Assembly: GCA_903892415.1 (NCBI GenBank)
Contig: CAITIQ010000606.1
Location: forward strand, 216,012-280,011
DNA: 64,000 bases
Direction: 5' to 3'
Source of the DNA: an uncultured delta proteobacterium
GTDB lineage: Bacteria > Myxococcota_A > Polyangia > Polyangiales > Polyangiaceae
Of the stretch, positions 24,314-32,299 are shown in pieces. Both the position numbers and the translations under genes were made by a program. Under the pieces are notes generated by a model. The model saw only the letters and a list, made by a program, of their open reading frames with translations. It ran no database searches and was not told where the DNA came from. Each line of letters opens with the position of its first letter. Positions within the stretch are counted from its first letter, which is position 1.

Positions 24314-26370
24314 TGGTGATGGAGCGCGTTCGCGATGATGAGTTGCGCGGAATTCTGCTCGAGGAGGTCGTACGGCGCGAACAGGAGGCGCTGCAAAGTG
24401 ACGAGCCTCAGGCAGCTCGACGCGTAGCGCACGCACTCAAGGGCACGCTGGGATTGGCTGGCGAGCGGGAGGCCTCCGAGTCCTTTGCGCGGGTCGAGCG
24501 GCGCATCGCTGCTGGCGACCCAGAGGCCCTAGCCGATCTCCGCGGGGCCATCACCGGGGTGAGAGCGCTGCTCGAACAAGGGGCGCCTCTACCTTCGAGC
24601 AGCTGGCCCGAGCCCCCGCATGATCTTGTGCCGTCAACCATGGCAAGTGAGGAGGCCAGCCACTACCTCGCCGCGGTGCATGATCGGCTGTCGCGAATCG
24701 ATGCTGTGCTCGGCGGCGAGGCTCCGCCCGAGCTATCGGTTCGCGAAATCTACCGCGAGGTTCACACCATCAAAGGTGCAGCTCTAGCGACCGGGGATGA
24801 GGTGATGGCCTGGTTCTGTCACGGGCTCGAGGAGCGACTGCGGCTGCTGACCAACGCCGAAGAATTCACGAGGGCGCTCGAGGAGGTGGAAGCGCACCGC
24901 GGTATCCTCGCCGAAGTTGCGACCGCCCCAGCCCACGCGCTCTCGACGTTGCGTATCCGTACGGTCATTCCACTGCGCCCGTCGCAGGCCCCGCTGGCCC
25001 CGCTTCCACTGCCGCCGCGAAGGCCGCTTTTGGACTCTCAGCGAGAGTCGGAGGCCCGCGAGCTTACCGACGCAAGCGTTCGCGTATCGAGTGCACTGCT
25101 CGACAGCTTGTTCGAGCGGGCCACGCAATTAAGCCAACTGCGCTCCCGTCTCGTTTCTGGCTCCGACGAGCTCTCAACAAGGCATTCTCGGCTCGCAGAA
25201 TACGCTGCCGAACTCCGTGAAGCCCTGCGCTTGATTGGACCGCCCAAGCCGTGGGGCGCGCCTGCCCGCGCGCTCAAGCTGATCGAGGGCTGCGCGGATG
25301 GGTTGGGCGCAGCGGCCGAAGATGTGCGCTCCGTTGCGGTGGATGTCCGCGAGATTTCGGCCCGCATCGCCCGCGATGGTGAAGCCCTGACTAGCTCTGT
25401 GCACTCGTTGCGCACGAGCGATGCAGCCACGCTCTTTGAACGCTTGATCGCCAGCGGCCAGAGCGAGGCTCGCCACCAAGGCAAATCGATCGAGTTCTTG
25501 CAAGTGGGAGGCGACGTTCGAATCGACCGCAAGCTGATTGAGGGCCTCGTCGAGCCTTTGCGGCAAGTGATTCGCAACTCGGTGGTGCACGGCATCGAGA
25601 GCGCGGAAGAGCGCGAGGTGGCCGGAAAGCGGCCGCAGGGGACCGTGGTTATTCGTGCCTGGCTCGATGCCGGAACCCTGCACTTTACGATTGAGGACGA
25701 TGGTCGCGGCGTCGATCTCGACGCCGTTCGCGAACGCGCGCTGGCCGGCCGGATAGCCATCGCCGAGGAGGTGTCCGCGATGAGCGAGCACGAGGTGCTC
25801 GACCTCTTATTCTTCCCCGGCTTCTCTCTGCGGGACGCGCCAGACCTAATGGCGGGTCGAGGTGTCGGCCTCGACTTGGCTCACGCAGCCGTTGAGCGAC
25901 TGGGTGGAACCATCCATCTGCGTTCGGAGCATGGCAGAGGTTTGCAAACCACCCTCGGCTTTCCCGCGGAGGGTACCTTGGTGCGTGTGGTTTGGTTGCG
26001 GTCTGGGGGGCAGTCTTTTGCTCTCACAGTGCGAGCCACGGGGCGGGTGCTCCTGGCCGAACAAGTCGCCGGTACCGCGGCGCTATCCACGCTATTGCGC
26101 AGGGCGTCTACGCCACAATCCTCCAAATATGCGATCGAGGTCGTGCCTTTGGTGTTCGGCGTCGAGCCAGCGTTCGTGGGGGTGGACGAGGTTGGCACGA
26201 TCGAGGACGTTGCGGTTCGACCCATTCCCCCGCTCGCGCGCAGCGTTGGGCCCTATTCAGCCGCTGTGGCGTTTGGCGATGAGCTGCGCCTCGTGCTCGA
26301 CCCGATGCGGCTGGCGCAATTCGCGAGTCTTCGCCGAGCGCACTCGCAGAGTTTGCGTCCTCGGGAGTAA
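24313..26370 (+). CDS. CheA-like histidine kinase with two Hpt domains
   Basis: 685 aa. Two Hpt domains: HALKGTLGLAGE with H40 and VHTIKGAALATGDE with H151. A Pro/Leu-rich linker precedes a P3 dimerisation segment (LFERATQLSQLRSRLV), then the P4 kinase domain with N box RNSVVHGIESAEE, G1 DDGRGVD, F box FFPGFS and G2 GRGVGLD, and a C-terminal CheW-like P5 (VRVVWLRSGGQSFALTV). No separate REC domain. ATG 24313 overlaps the upstream stop. The phosphoryl acceptor is likely the REC-DUF4388 protein at the head of the cluster; no CheY, CheR or CheB gene is adjacent. Confidence 0.93.
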   Translation: MVMERVRDDELRGILLEEVVRREQEALQSDEPQAARRVAHALKGTLGLAGEREASESFARVERRIAAGDPEALADLRGAITGVRALLEQGAPLPSSSWPEPPHDLVPSTMASEEASHYLAAVHDRLSRIDAVLGGEAPPELSVREIYREVHTIKGAALATGDEVMAWFCHGLEERLRLLTNAEEFTRALEEVEAHRGILAEVATAPAHALSTLRIRTVIPLRPSQAPLAPLPLPPRRPLLDSQRESEARELTDASVRVSSALLDSLFERATQLSQLRSRLVSGSDELSTRHSRLAEYAAELREALRLIGPPKPWGAPARALKLIEGCADGLGAAAEDVRSVAVDVREISARIARDGEALTSSVHSLRTSDAATLFERLIASGQSEARHQGKSIEFLQVGGDVRIDRKLIEGLVEPLRQVIRNSVVHGIESAEEREVAGKRPQGTVVIRAWLDAGTLHFTIEDDGRGVDLDAVRERALAGRIAIAEEVSAMSEHEVLDLLFFPGFSLRDAPDLMAGRGVGLDLAHAAVERLGGTIHLRSEHGRGLQTTLGFPAEGTLVRVVWLRSGGQSFALTVRATGRVLLAEQVAGTAALSTLLRRASTPQSSKYAIEVVPLVFGVEPAFVGVDEVGTIEDVAVRPIPPLARSVGPYSAAVAFGDELRLVLDPMRLAQFASLRRAHSQSLRPRE

Positions 26371-26381
26371 CATCCGTCCGA

Positions 26382-27119
26382 ATGCGGAGCCACCTCAGAT
26401 CTGGAGCGCGCCGGGTTGCGGCCACGATGTTGGCGCTCGCGCTCGCAAGTTTGCAGGGTTGCTCCGAGCGCAAGGAGGGCGAGGCCTGCAGCTCCCCTGA
26501 GGATGGGGCGCGTTGCCTGAACAGCGCGACCGCTCTCGTTTGCAGCGAGCAAAGGCTGGTGCGCTTCCCTTGCAAGGGCGCGCTCGGATGTACTCAGAAT
26601 CAAGAGAGTGTCCGCTGCGATGGCACCGTTGCCGCGGAAGGGGATCGTTGTGAAGAAGGGTCCTTTACCTGCAGCGAGGACGGTAAAGCGCGGCTCAAGT
26701 GCATCAATGGCAAGTACGTCGCTGATGCCCTATGCCGTGGTGATGACGGTTGTAGCGTCGCCGGCGTCGTCACCCATTGTGATTCCTCCAAGGCCGAGGT
26801 CGGCGAGGTCTGCGAGAACGTAGGTAGTTTGGCCTGCTCGCCAGACGGAAGCACCATGCTGGTATGCGAAGGGCTCTGGAAAGCTGGCTCGCGCTGCAAG
26901 AAGGGATGCCGTCGCCGCGGGAGCGCAGAGAGCGGTGTCGTGGAGTGCGAGGAAGAGGAAGCAAAGGCCTCAGGGCCTTGTGCACCTGACGGCGCGATAG
27001 CGTGTGAGCAAGGCGGTAAAGAGCTGCTCAAGTGCTTTTCCGGCCGCTATCAGAAGAGCAAGCCCTGCCCAGGCCCCACCGGCTGCACGAGCGAGGGGTT
27101 TTCCGTTCAATGCGACTAG
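26382..27119 (+). CDS. Cys-rich lipoprotein with four internal repeats
   Basis: 245 aa. Signal peptide with lipobox LQGC. The mature protein is four copies of a roughly 45-50 residue unit, each reading C...C...(D or G)...L.C..G.(Y or W)....C.g..GC......v.C(D or E). It is probably a chain of disulphide-bonded modules on the cell surface. No known domain name can be given with confidence. It follows the cheA gene by 11 bases and could be in the same transcript. Confidence 0.8.
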   Translation: MRSHLRSGARRVAATMLALALASLQGCSERKEGEACSSPEDGARCLNSATALVCSEQRLVRFPCKGALGCTQNQESVRCDGTVAAEGDRCEEGSFTCSEDGKARLKCINGKYVADALCRGDDGCSVAGVVTHCDSSKAEVGEVCENVGSLACSPDGSTMLVCEGLWKAGSRCKKGCRRRGSAESGVVECEEEEAKASGPCAPDGAIACEQGGKELLKCFSGRYQKSKPCPGPTGCTSEGFSVQCD

Positions 27120-27139
27120 AAGCCAAGTAGGGCTCTCCT

Positions 27140-28486
27140 TTGACGCTTCAACGTCTCATTGCCACGCTCCGTACGTTGCTAGCGACTCCGCTGCGAGCAC
27201 AGCCGACACTCCTAATCGGCTGCCTGCTCCTGACGCAGACCCTGCTCGTCAATCTGCTTGTTGCAGCCTATGAGCAAGCGGACTGCGCTTGGCTTTTAAG
27301 CCTGTTCATGGACCGCTATGAGCTCGCCGCTGATTCTTGGCGCCCAATGCATGTAGCGGTGCTTACCGTTCGCGCCGAAGGACCCCAAGATCTCTACGAC
27401 AAGGTGTACTTCGCCTCGGGGTACCAGTTCATTTACCCACCTCAGGGCCTTGCTTGTTTTGAGCTGCTCGACCGGCTGCAGCTCGTCGCGTGGTCAAACT
27501 TCTCTGCGCTCAATCGGGCGGCGAAGCTCGCCTTCGGCCTGACCGGCGCGTTCAGCGGACTGCTCGCGCGCAAGCTGAGCCCGGCTCACTTTCGACCGAC
27601 CGTTATCGGGGCGCTGCTTTTGGGAATGCTCGCGGCGATGACCTTCTACCCGCTTGTTCGAGGCGTCGAACTGGGACAGGTTCAAACCTGGTTGAGCTTG
27701 TTCCTCGTCCTTTCGATCTGTGCGTTTGCTTACGAACGCAAGCTGCTGGCAGGGGTCATGTTGGGGCTGGTCATCGTCGTCAAGCCGCACCTCGGCGTCG
27801 CGGTTTTGTGGGCGCTCGTGCGCCGAGAACATCGGCTCGCCATTGGGACCTTATTGGTCCTGGCCGGCTCTACGGTTTTGTCGCTGGCCTTCTATGGGCC
27901 TGGCCTTCACGCGGACTATGCGAAGCTATTGGGCTTCCTTTCGACTCGGGCCGAGCCTTTCTACGCGAATCAGTCGCTTTCGGGGCTGCTGCACCGACTC
28001 GCTTTCAACGACAATAGCCTGGTATGGGACGGGACGCATACTCGCGCGGTGCCGCTTCCTTGGGTCAACCTGCTAAGCCGAGTGTTTGCTGTCGGCGGCG
28101 TTCTGGCGGCTCTGGGTTGGCGCCGCGATCAGAGCCCTTTCGGCGCAGCGATGAACTTTGCCATCATCCTTTTGACCGCGACCGTGGTGTCGCCAGTTGC
28201 TTATGAGCACCACTATGGATTTTGCGTCTGCTTGTTTCTCGTGTTCGGAAGCCGGCTCTTCGCCCAACGTCGCTGGGGAACTAGCCATTGGTTGCTGATG
28301 CTCAGCTATGCATTATCAGCAAATTTCTTCGGCATGACCCGGCGATTCGCTACGTCCAACCTCAATGTGATTCAGTCCTATCAATTCGTTGCCAGCGTGC
28401 TTCTGCTGGGACTCGCCTACAAGCTCACCTCGGAACGCATCGCCACTCCGCCACTCCGCGGGAGCCGCGCGACCCAATCCAAATAG
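27140..28486 (+). CDS. GT87-like (DUF2029) membrane glycosyltransferase
   Basis: 448 aa, TTG start, about ten membrane segments. FIYPPQG after the first loop, GQVQTWLSLFLVLS and VVKPHLG are the pattern of GT87/DUF2029 mannosyltransferase-like proteins that use polyprenyl-phosphate sugars. A final EHHYGF segment is also seen in the family. Donor and acceptor are unknown; an envelope glycan role is inferred. The last 70 bases overlap the convergent photolyase gene. Confidence 0.8.
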   Translation: MTLQRLIATLRTLLATPLRAQPTLLIGCLLLTQTLLVNLLVAAYEQADCAWLLSLFMDRYELAADSWRPMHVAVLTVRAEGPQDLYDKVYFASGYQFIYPPQGLACFELLDRLQLVAWSNFSALNRAAKLAFGLTGAFSGLLARKLSPAHFRPTVIGALLLGMLAAMTFYPLVRGVELGQVQTWLSLFLVLSICAFAYERKLLAGVMLGLVIVVKPHLGVAVLWALVRREHRLAIGTLLVLAGSTVLSLAFYGPGLHADYAKLLGFLSTRAEPFYANQSLSGLLHRLAFNDNSLVWDGTHTRAVPLPWVNLLSRVFAVGGVLAALGWRRDQSPFGAAMNFAIILLTATVVSPVAYEHHYGFCVCLFLVFGSRLFAQRRWGTSHWLLMLSYALSANFFGMTRRFATSNLNVIQSYQFVASVLLLGLAYKLTSERIATPPLRGSRATQSK

Positions 28487-29910
28487 CTCTTGAGCTTGAA
28501 CTTCTTGGCGGTGCTGTCGGATGACATGAAGCGCACTTGCCCGAATACGGGGCGCTCGGGGGCCCAGGGTCGGTCAAAAAGGCCAAAGCACCAAAGGATA
28601 CCCGTGTAGGAGTTTGGGTTCCTGCCGTCCAGCGCATACTTGTTATTGAGGTGGACCAAGGTTTGATAAGCGGTTTCCGGATCTTTAGACCATTCAAGAA
28701 CCTTCTTGCCCCAGAGCATGCGCAGGTAGTTGTGAATGACCCCCGTGGTTACCAGCTCCTTTTGTGCCGCGTTCCAAAGTTCGTCGTGAGTTTCGCCACG
28801 CTCCCATTGCTCGAGGGAGTAGTTGAAGCTGCGCTTGTCAGCGGCGTGTGCCTTGAGCGTATTGGTTGCCCAGCTAGGTAGCGCTGTCTCGAGCGAGCGA
28901 GTGTCCAGCCGCCGGGTCCAATGCCAGACGTAGCCAACGTCGCGCCAGGTCATCGCCTCGTCGAGGAACGAGTTGACGTTATCGTCGTCCGAGAAGAAGC
29001 CCTCACGCTTGGCTAGGTTAGCCCGATTGAAGGTGGGACCATCAGGTAGCGTTCCGAGCACGCTGTGAACCACCTCGTCGATGCTCAGGTGCCCAAAGTG
29101 TAGATAGGGAGATAGCCCGGAGCCGTGCATCGCGCTCGGGGCGGCGGGCTTGGAGCGGTCTTCGGCGTAGATGGGTAGCCCGGTTTTCAGGAAGGCGTGA
29201 AGCTGCGCTCGCGCAGCGCGAGTCCCGCCTGGCTTGGAGGAGACTCTCGCCACCGACTGGTCGACGGGGAGCGACGCTATCAGTGTATCCAGGTTGGACA
29301 AATCAACCGGTTGAAATGGCGGCTCAATGGCTGCTGTTGCGAGCTCCCCCAAGGCGGGATCTTTTTCGGATAAATGCTTGAAGGCATTCTCGAAGTTTTG
29401 GTGCAACCTGCGCCGCAGGTGGACCGCGGCAAATGGAGGTGTGCCCAATAGGCTAATAGGGACGACGCTATTGTTGTCTACCGCAAAGACCGCCTTAGAG
29501 AAGCTCGCTACGGCCTTGGTTTGGTCCGGGATGATGAAGCAGGGGAAGTCATCGGTAACGACGAGGGAGGCCCCTTTTACGATCTTGCGCAGCAGCCCTC
29601 TCGCTGGTTGTGCAGCGGTCTCGACGAATGGCCAGTAGCAAATCCCAAGCTCTGCGGCCCTGGCAGCGTTGTCACGCATGCCCTCAATGATGAAGCCAGA
29701 GAATCGAGCGCTCGCCCACGGGTAATCCAGCCGCAACCCCTCATAGACGACGAGCGGTTTCCCCAATTGCTTTGCGCAGGTGATCGCGTAGTCGAGGGCG
29801 TGGTTCCACGACAGCCTGCGGGCCGACTGCATCCAATAGAGAACGTACTGAGCGGACTTGTCGACCGACGTTTCGTTGAGACGTCGAATTCGGGCTTGGT
29901 TGAACGACAT
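28417..29910 (-). CDS. phr: Class II CPD photolyase
   Basis: 497 aa FAD enzyme that uses light to reverse cyclobutane pyrimidine dimers. The class II signature is clear: N-terminal QYVLYWMQSARRLSWNHALD, GLSPYLHFGHLS, WRDVGYVWHWTRR near the middle, and the C-terminal NPNSYTGILWCFGLFDRPWA followed by FGQVRFMS. ATG 29910 gives a normal N-terminus; the upstream extension has no resemblance. A TTGACA lies 20 bases upstream. It is divergent from the pirin gene, with 171 bases between, and near the CarH-like gene, so light-responsive expression is plausible. The 3' end overlaps the GT87 gene by 70 bases. Confidence 0.93.
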   Translation of the reverse strand: MSFNQARIRRLNETSVDKSAQYVLYWMQSARRLSWNHALDYAITCAKQLGKPLVVYEGLRLDYPWASARFSGFIIEGMRDNAARAAELGICYWPFVETAAQPARGLLRKIVKGASLVVTDDFPCFIIPDQTKAVASFSKAVFAVDNNSVVPISLLGTPPFAAVHLRRRLHQNFENAFKHLSEKDPALGELATAAIEPPFQPVDLSNLDTLIASLPVDQSVARVSSKPGGTRAARAQLHAFLKTGLPIYAEDRSKPAAPSAMHGSGLSPYLHFGHLSIDEVVHSVLGTLPDGPTFNRANLAKREGFFSDDDNVNSFLDEAMTWRDVGYVWHWTRRLDTRSLETALPSWATNTLKAHAADKRSFNYSLEQWERGETHDELWNAAQKELVTTGVIHNYLRMLWGKKVLEWSKDPETAYQTLVHLNNKYALDGRNPNSYTGILWCFGLFDRPWAPERPVFGQVRFMSSDSTAKKFKLKSYLDWVARLPRSGGVAMRSEVSL

Positions 29911-30081
29911 GGCGTCAGGCAGCATACTTCTGTCAAACGCCGACACCAGCCCGTCGGTCCGAGCGTGCGCGGAGGATACTCGCCCGGGAGTTTTGCAACA
30001 CACTGTTCCGATCCTGCTGGAGCCGCGTCTGTCATGGGCTCGCTTGCCGTAGGTCCAGGGCGAGCGCAGATTGGGCTGGCT

Positions 30082-31137
30082 ATGAGCAACAACACACCCC
30101 GGTCAGTCTCCTCGGAGCTGGTGCAATCACGCGTTGTCAGGGAGACCCCACTCGGGTTCCCGTGGGAGACCCGCGACCCTTTCCTCTTCTGCGTTCATCA
30201 CGAAGATTTCTATCCAGAAGGCAATGAGCAGATGGGGCCACGAGTCTCCCTTGCTGGACGCAATCTGGGGCAGGATTTTACGGTGAAAGACGGCTTTCGC
30301 ATGTACCACGGGGAGGTAGTTCCCGGATTTCCGCAACACCCGCACCGGGGCTTCGAGACGATCACGATTGCCCGCCGTGGCTTCATCGACCACTCCGACT
30401 CCCTCGGTGCCGCGGCGCGTTTTGGAACGGGCGACGTGCAGTGGATGACGGCTGGCAAAGGCATCGTTCACTCGGAGATGTTCCCGCTCGTCTCACAGAC
30501 TGAGCCGAACACGGTCGAGCTATTTCAGATTTGGCTCAACCTGCCCGGCGCTGACAAGATGGTCGACCCGCACTTCAGGATGTTGTGGGCCGAGTCGCTT
30601 CCGTGCGTGATTGTTGATGCTTCAACCTCGTCGACAGTAACCGTTATAGCCGGTCAATTCGCAGGCCAGGCCGCCCCGTCTCCACCCCCGAGTTCCTGGG
30701 CAGCGAAGCCGGAGGCCGACATCGCGATCTATGCAATCGTGCTCGGTGCAAACGCTACGTTAGCGCTTCCAACGCTCGCACAAGGCGTGGAGCGCACGCT
30801 CTACTTCTTCAAGGGGTCCGAGTTGACGGTGAACGGTCAGCGCTTCCAGCGGCATGCCGGCCTCGAGGTTTCACCCGGCGAGCAGACCCTCACGGCGGGG
30901 GAAGGCGGCGCTGAGATCTTGGTGCTTCAAGGCCGCCCGCTGCGCGAGCGCGTCGCGCAGTATGGCCCCTTCGTGATGAATACTCAGGCCGAGCTTCAGC
31001 AGGCCTTCACAGACTATCGCCGCACTCAGTTCGGTGGCTGGCCTTGGCCTGAGGACGCGCCAGTCCACCCGCGTACTGAAGGGCGGTTCGCCCGTCACGT
31101 GGACGGGCGTGTCGAACGTCCCGAAACAAAAGCATGA
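30082..31137 (+). CDS. Pirin family protein
   Basis: 351 aa bicupin. The metal-binding N-terminal cupin shows FPQHPHRGFETITIARRG, HSDSLGAA and GDVQWMTAGKGIVHSEMF, the canonical pirin motifs with two His and one Glu ligands. The second cupin is around residues 215-290. Slightly longer than typical pirins of 240-310 aa. Pirins include quercetin dioxygenases and redox-responsive regulators; the role here is unknown. ATG 30082 is chosen; earlier in-frame codons overlap the divergent photolyase gene. The CarH-like gene starts 59 bases later. Confidence 0.9.
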   Translation: MSNNTPRSVSSELVQSRVVRETPLGFPWETRDPFLFCVHHEDFYPEGNEQMGPRVSLAGRNLGQDFTVKDGFRMYHGEVVPGFPQHPHRGFETITIARRGFIDHSDSLGAAARFGTGDVQWMTAGKGIVHSEMFPLVSQTEPNTVELFQIWLNLPGADKMVDPHFRMLWAESLPCVIVDASTSSTVTVIAGQFAGQAAPSPPPSSWAAKPEADIAIYAIVLGANATLALPTLAQGVERTLYFFKGSELTVNGQRFQRHAGLEVSPGEQTLTAGEGGAEILVLQGRPLRERVAQYGPFVMNTQAELQQAFTDYRRTQFGGWPWPEDAPVHPRTEGRFARHVDGRVERPETKA

Positions 31138-31167
31138 CTTTCCCTTTCTGATGGGGATTTCTGGGTG

Positions 31168-31195
31168 TATGATGTTTGAACAACGGTATTCAAAC
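31168..31195 (+). promoter_or_regulatory. Candidate -10 box and operator palindrome before carH-like gene
   Basis: TATGAT (31168-31173) resembles a -10 box. It is directly followed by a perfect inverted repeat, GTTTGAA, eight bases, TTCAAAC (31174-31195), one base before the ATG at 31197. The repeat would cover the expected transcription start and the ribosome site, as an autoregulatory operator would. No good -35 box was found. Confidence 0.45.
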
Positions 31196-31196
31196 C

Positions 31197-32186
31197 ATGG
31201 ACAACCTATCCCCGCGATACCGGATTCATGCCGTAAGCCAACTCACTGGCGTCTCTACGGCAACGTTGCGAGCGTGGGAGCGTCGGTACGGCTTCCCAAG
31301 CCCTTCGCGCACCTCCTCAGCCTACCGGCTGTACAGCGACTTCGACGTGGACCTGCTCAAGCGCATGCGCGCGCTGGTGGAGTCCGGGATCGCGCCCAAT
31401 GAAGCAGCCCGCGAGCTTCTGGAAAGCTCTGCCCAGACGCTCACGGCACCGCTGCTCCCCGAGGTTGAAGATCCTTACCAAACGGCGTCAGCCCGCATCG
31501 TGGAGTCCGCCGCTCGTCTCGACACGACGGCACTCAACCGCGAGGTGCGGCGCGCGTTGCTGCTCGATTCGGGGCTAGTCGCGTTCGAGCGAATCTTGCG
31601 GCCGGCGTTGGTTGAGATTGGAGAGCGGTGGCACCGCGGCGAGGTTTCGATCGCGAGTGAACACTTCGCTTCGCACGTGATCTCTGCGGCCACGCTGGAC
31701 TTATTGCGAATGGTCACCATCCCGTCGGATGCTCCCTCGGTGCTCTTGGCCTGCTTTGCGGAGGAGCACCACGTATTGCCGCTGTATGGCGCTGCACTGG
31801 AGCTCGCCACCTGGGGCTTTCGGCCTGTCATTCTCGGAGCCAGGACGCCGCCATCGGCTATCGCCCGCGCCAATCAAGCACTGAAGCCGGACATCGTCGG
31901 ACTCTCGTGCACCTTGGCGCCTGAGCCGGCAAGTGCGGCACGCGAGCTCGTTGACGCCTATGCTGACGCCTGCCCGAATACTCCCTTCGCGGTTGGTGGA
32001 AGCGGAGCCAAGGAACTCGAGCATTGGATCGTGGCTCGTGGAGGCAAGGTCATTCCAGCGAACTCGTCTGAGCGGCGCAAGCTCTTGGACCAGCTGCTCT
32101 CGGCCGGCCGCGCCCGTAACGCTGAGCCGGAGCCTGAGGTAGCGCTCCTCGCCCCCAAGGCGCGACGACAGAAGCCCGTGCACTGA
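31197..32186 (+). CDS. MerR-type regulator with B12-binding domain, CarH-like
   Basis: 329 aa. N-terminal MerR helix-turn-helix (YRIHAVSQLTGVSTATLRAW; ERRYGFPSPSRT), a B12-binding helical cap with W145 and the E155-H156 pair (RWHRGEVSIASEHFAS), then a Rossmann-type B12 domain with E190-x-H192, GLSCTLAPEP and a late VGGSGAKELE. This is the arrangement of CarH, the adenosylcobalamin photoreceptor that represses DNA in the dark and releases it in light. The Gly expected three residues after the axial His appears as Pro here. ATG 31197 follows a palindromic operator; a TTG at 31176 is in frame. The neighbouring photolyase supports a light-response role. Confidence 0.85.
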   Translation: MDNLSPRYRIHAVSQLTGVSTATLRAWERRYGFPSPSRTSSAYRLYSDFDVDLLKRMRALVESGIAPNEAARELLESSAQTLTAPLLPEVEDPYQTASARIVESAARLDTTALNREVRRALLLDSGLVAFERILRPALVEIGERWHRGEVSIASEHFASHVISAATLDLLRMVTIPSDAPSVLLACFAEEHHVLPLYGAALELATWGFRPVILGARTPPSAIARANQALKPDIVGLSCTLAPEPASAARELVDAYADACPNTPFAVGGSGAKELEHWIVARGGKVIPANSSERRKLLDQLLSAGRARNAEPEPEVALLAPKARRQKPVH

Positions 32187-32221
32187 GCGCGAGTTCGCAC
32201 ACGCACTGGTAGCTTGTTAAC

Positions 32222-32242
32222 GGCTGCACCCGAGCTGCAGCC
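32222..32242. repeat. Inverted repeat downstream of the carH-like gene
   Basis: Perfect seven-base arms GGCTGCA and TGCAGCC around a seven-base loop, 36 bases after the stop. No T-run follows directly, so it is a weak terminator candidate or another structured element. Confidence 0.35.
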
Positions 32243-32299
32243 TCGACAACGCTCTTTGCGCTATTTGCAAGCTGGCATGCTCATTGCCCGTAAGCGTGC

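Noticed and set aside
29931..29936. TTGACA as a -35 box for the photolyase
   Set aside because: The -10 position 17 bases on would fall on the start codon and does not match; it is more likely part of a binding site.
29521..30081. N-terminal extension of the pirin frame
   Set aside because: Overlaps the photolyase gene and has no pirin similarity; the protein begins well at ATG 30082.
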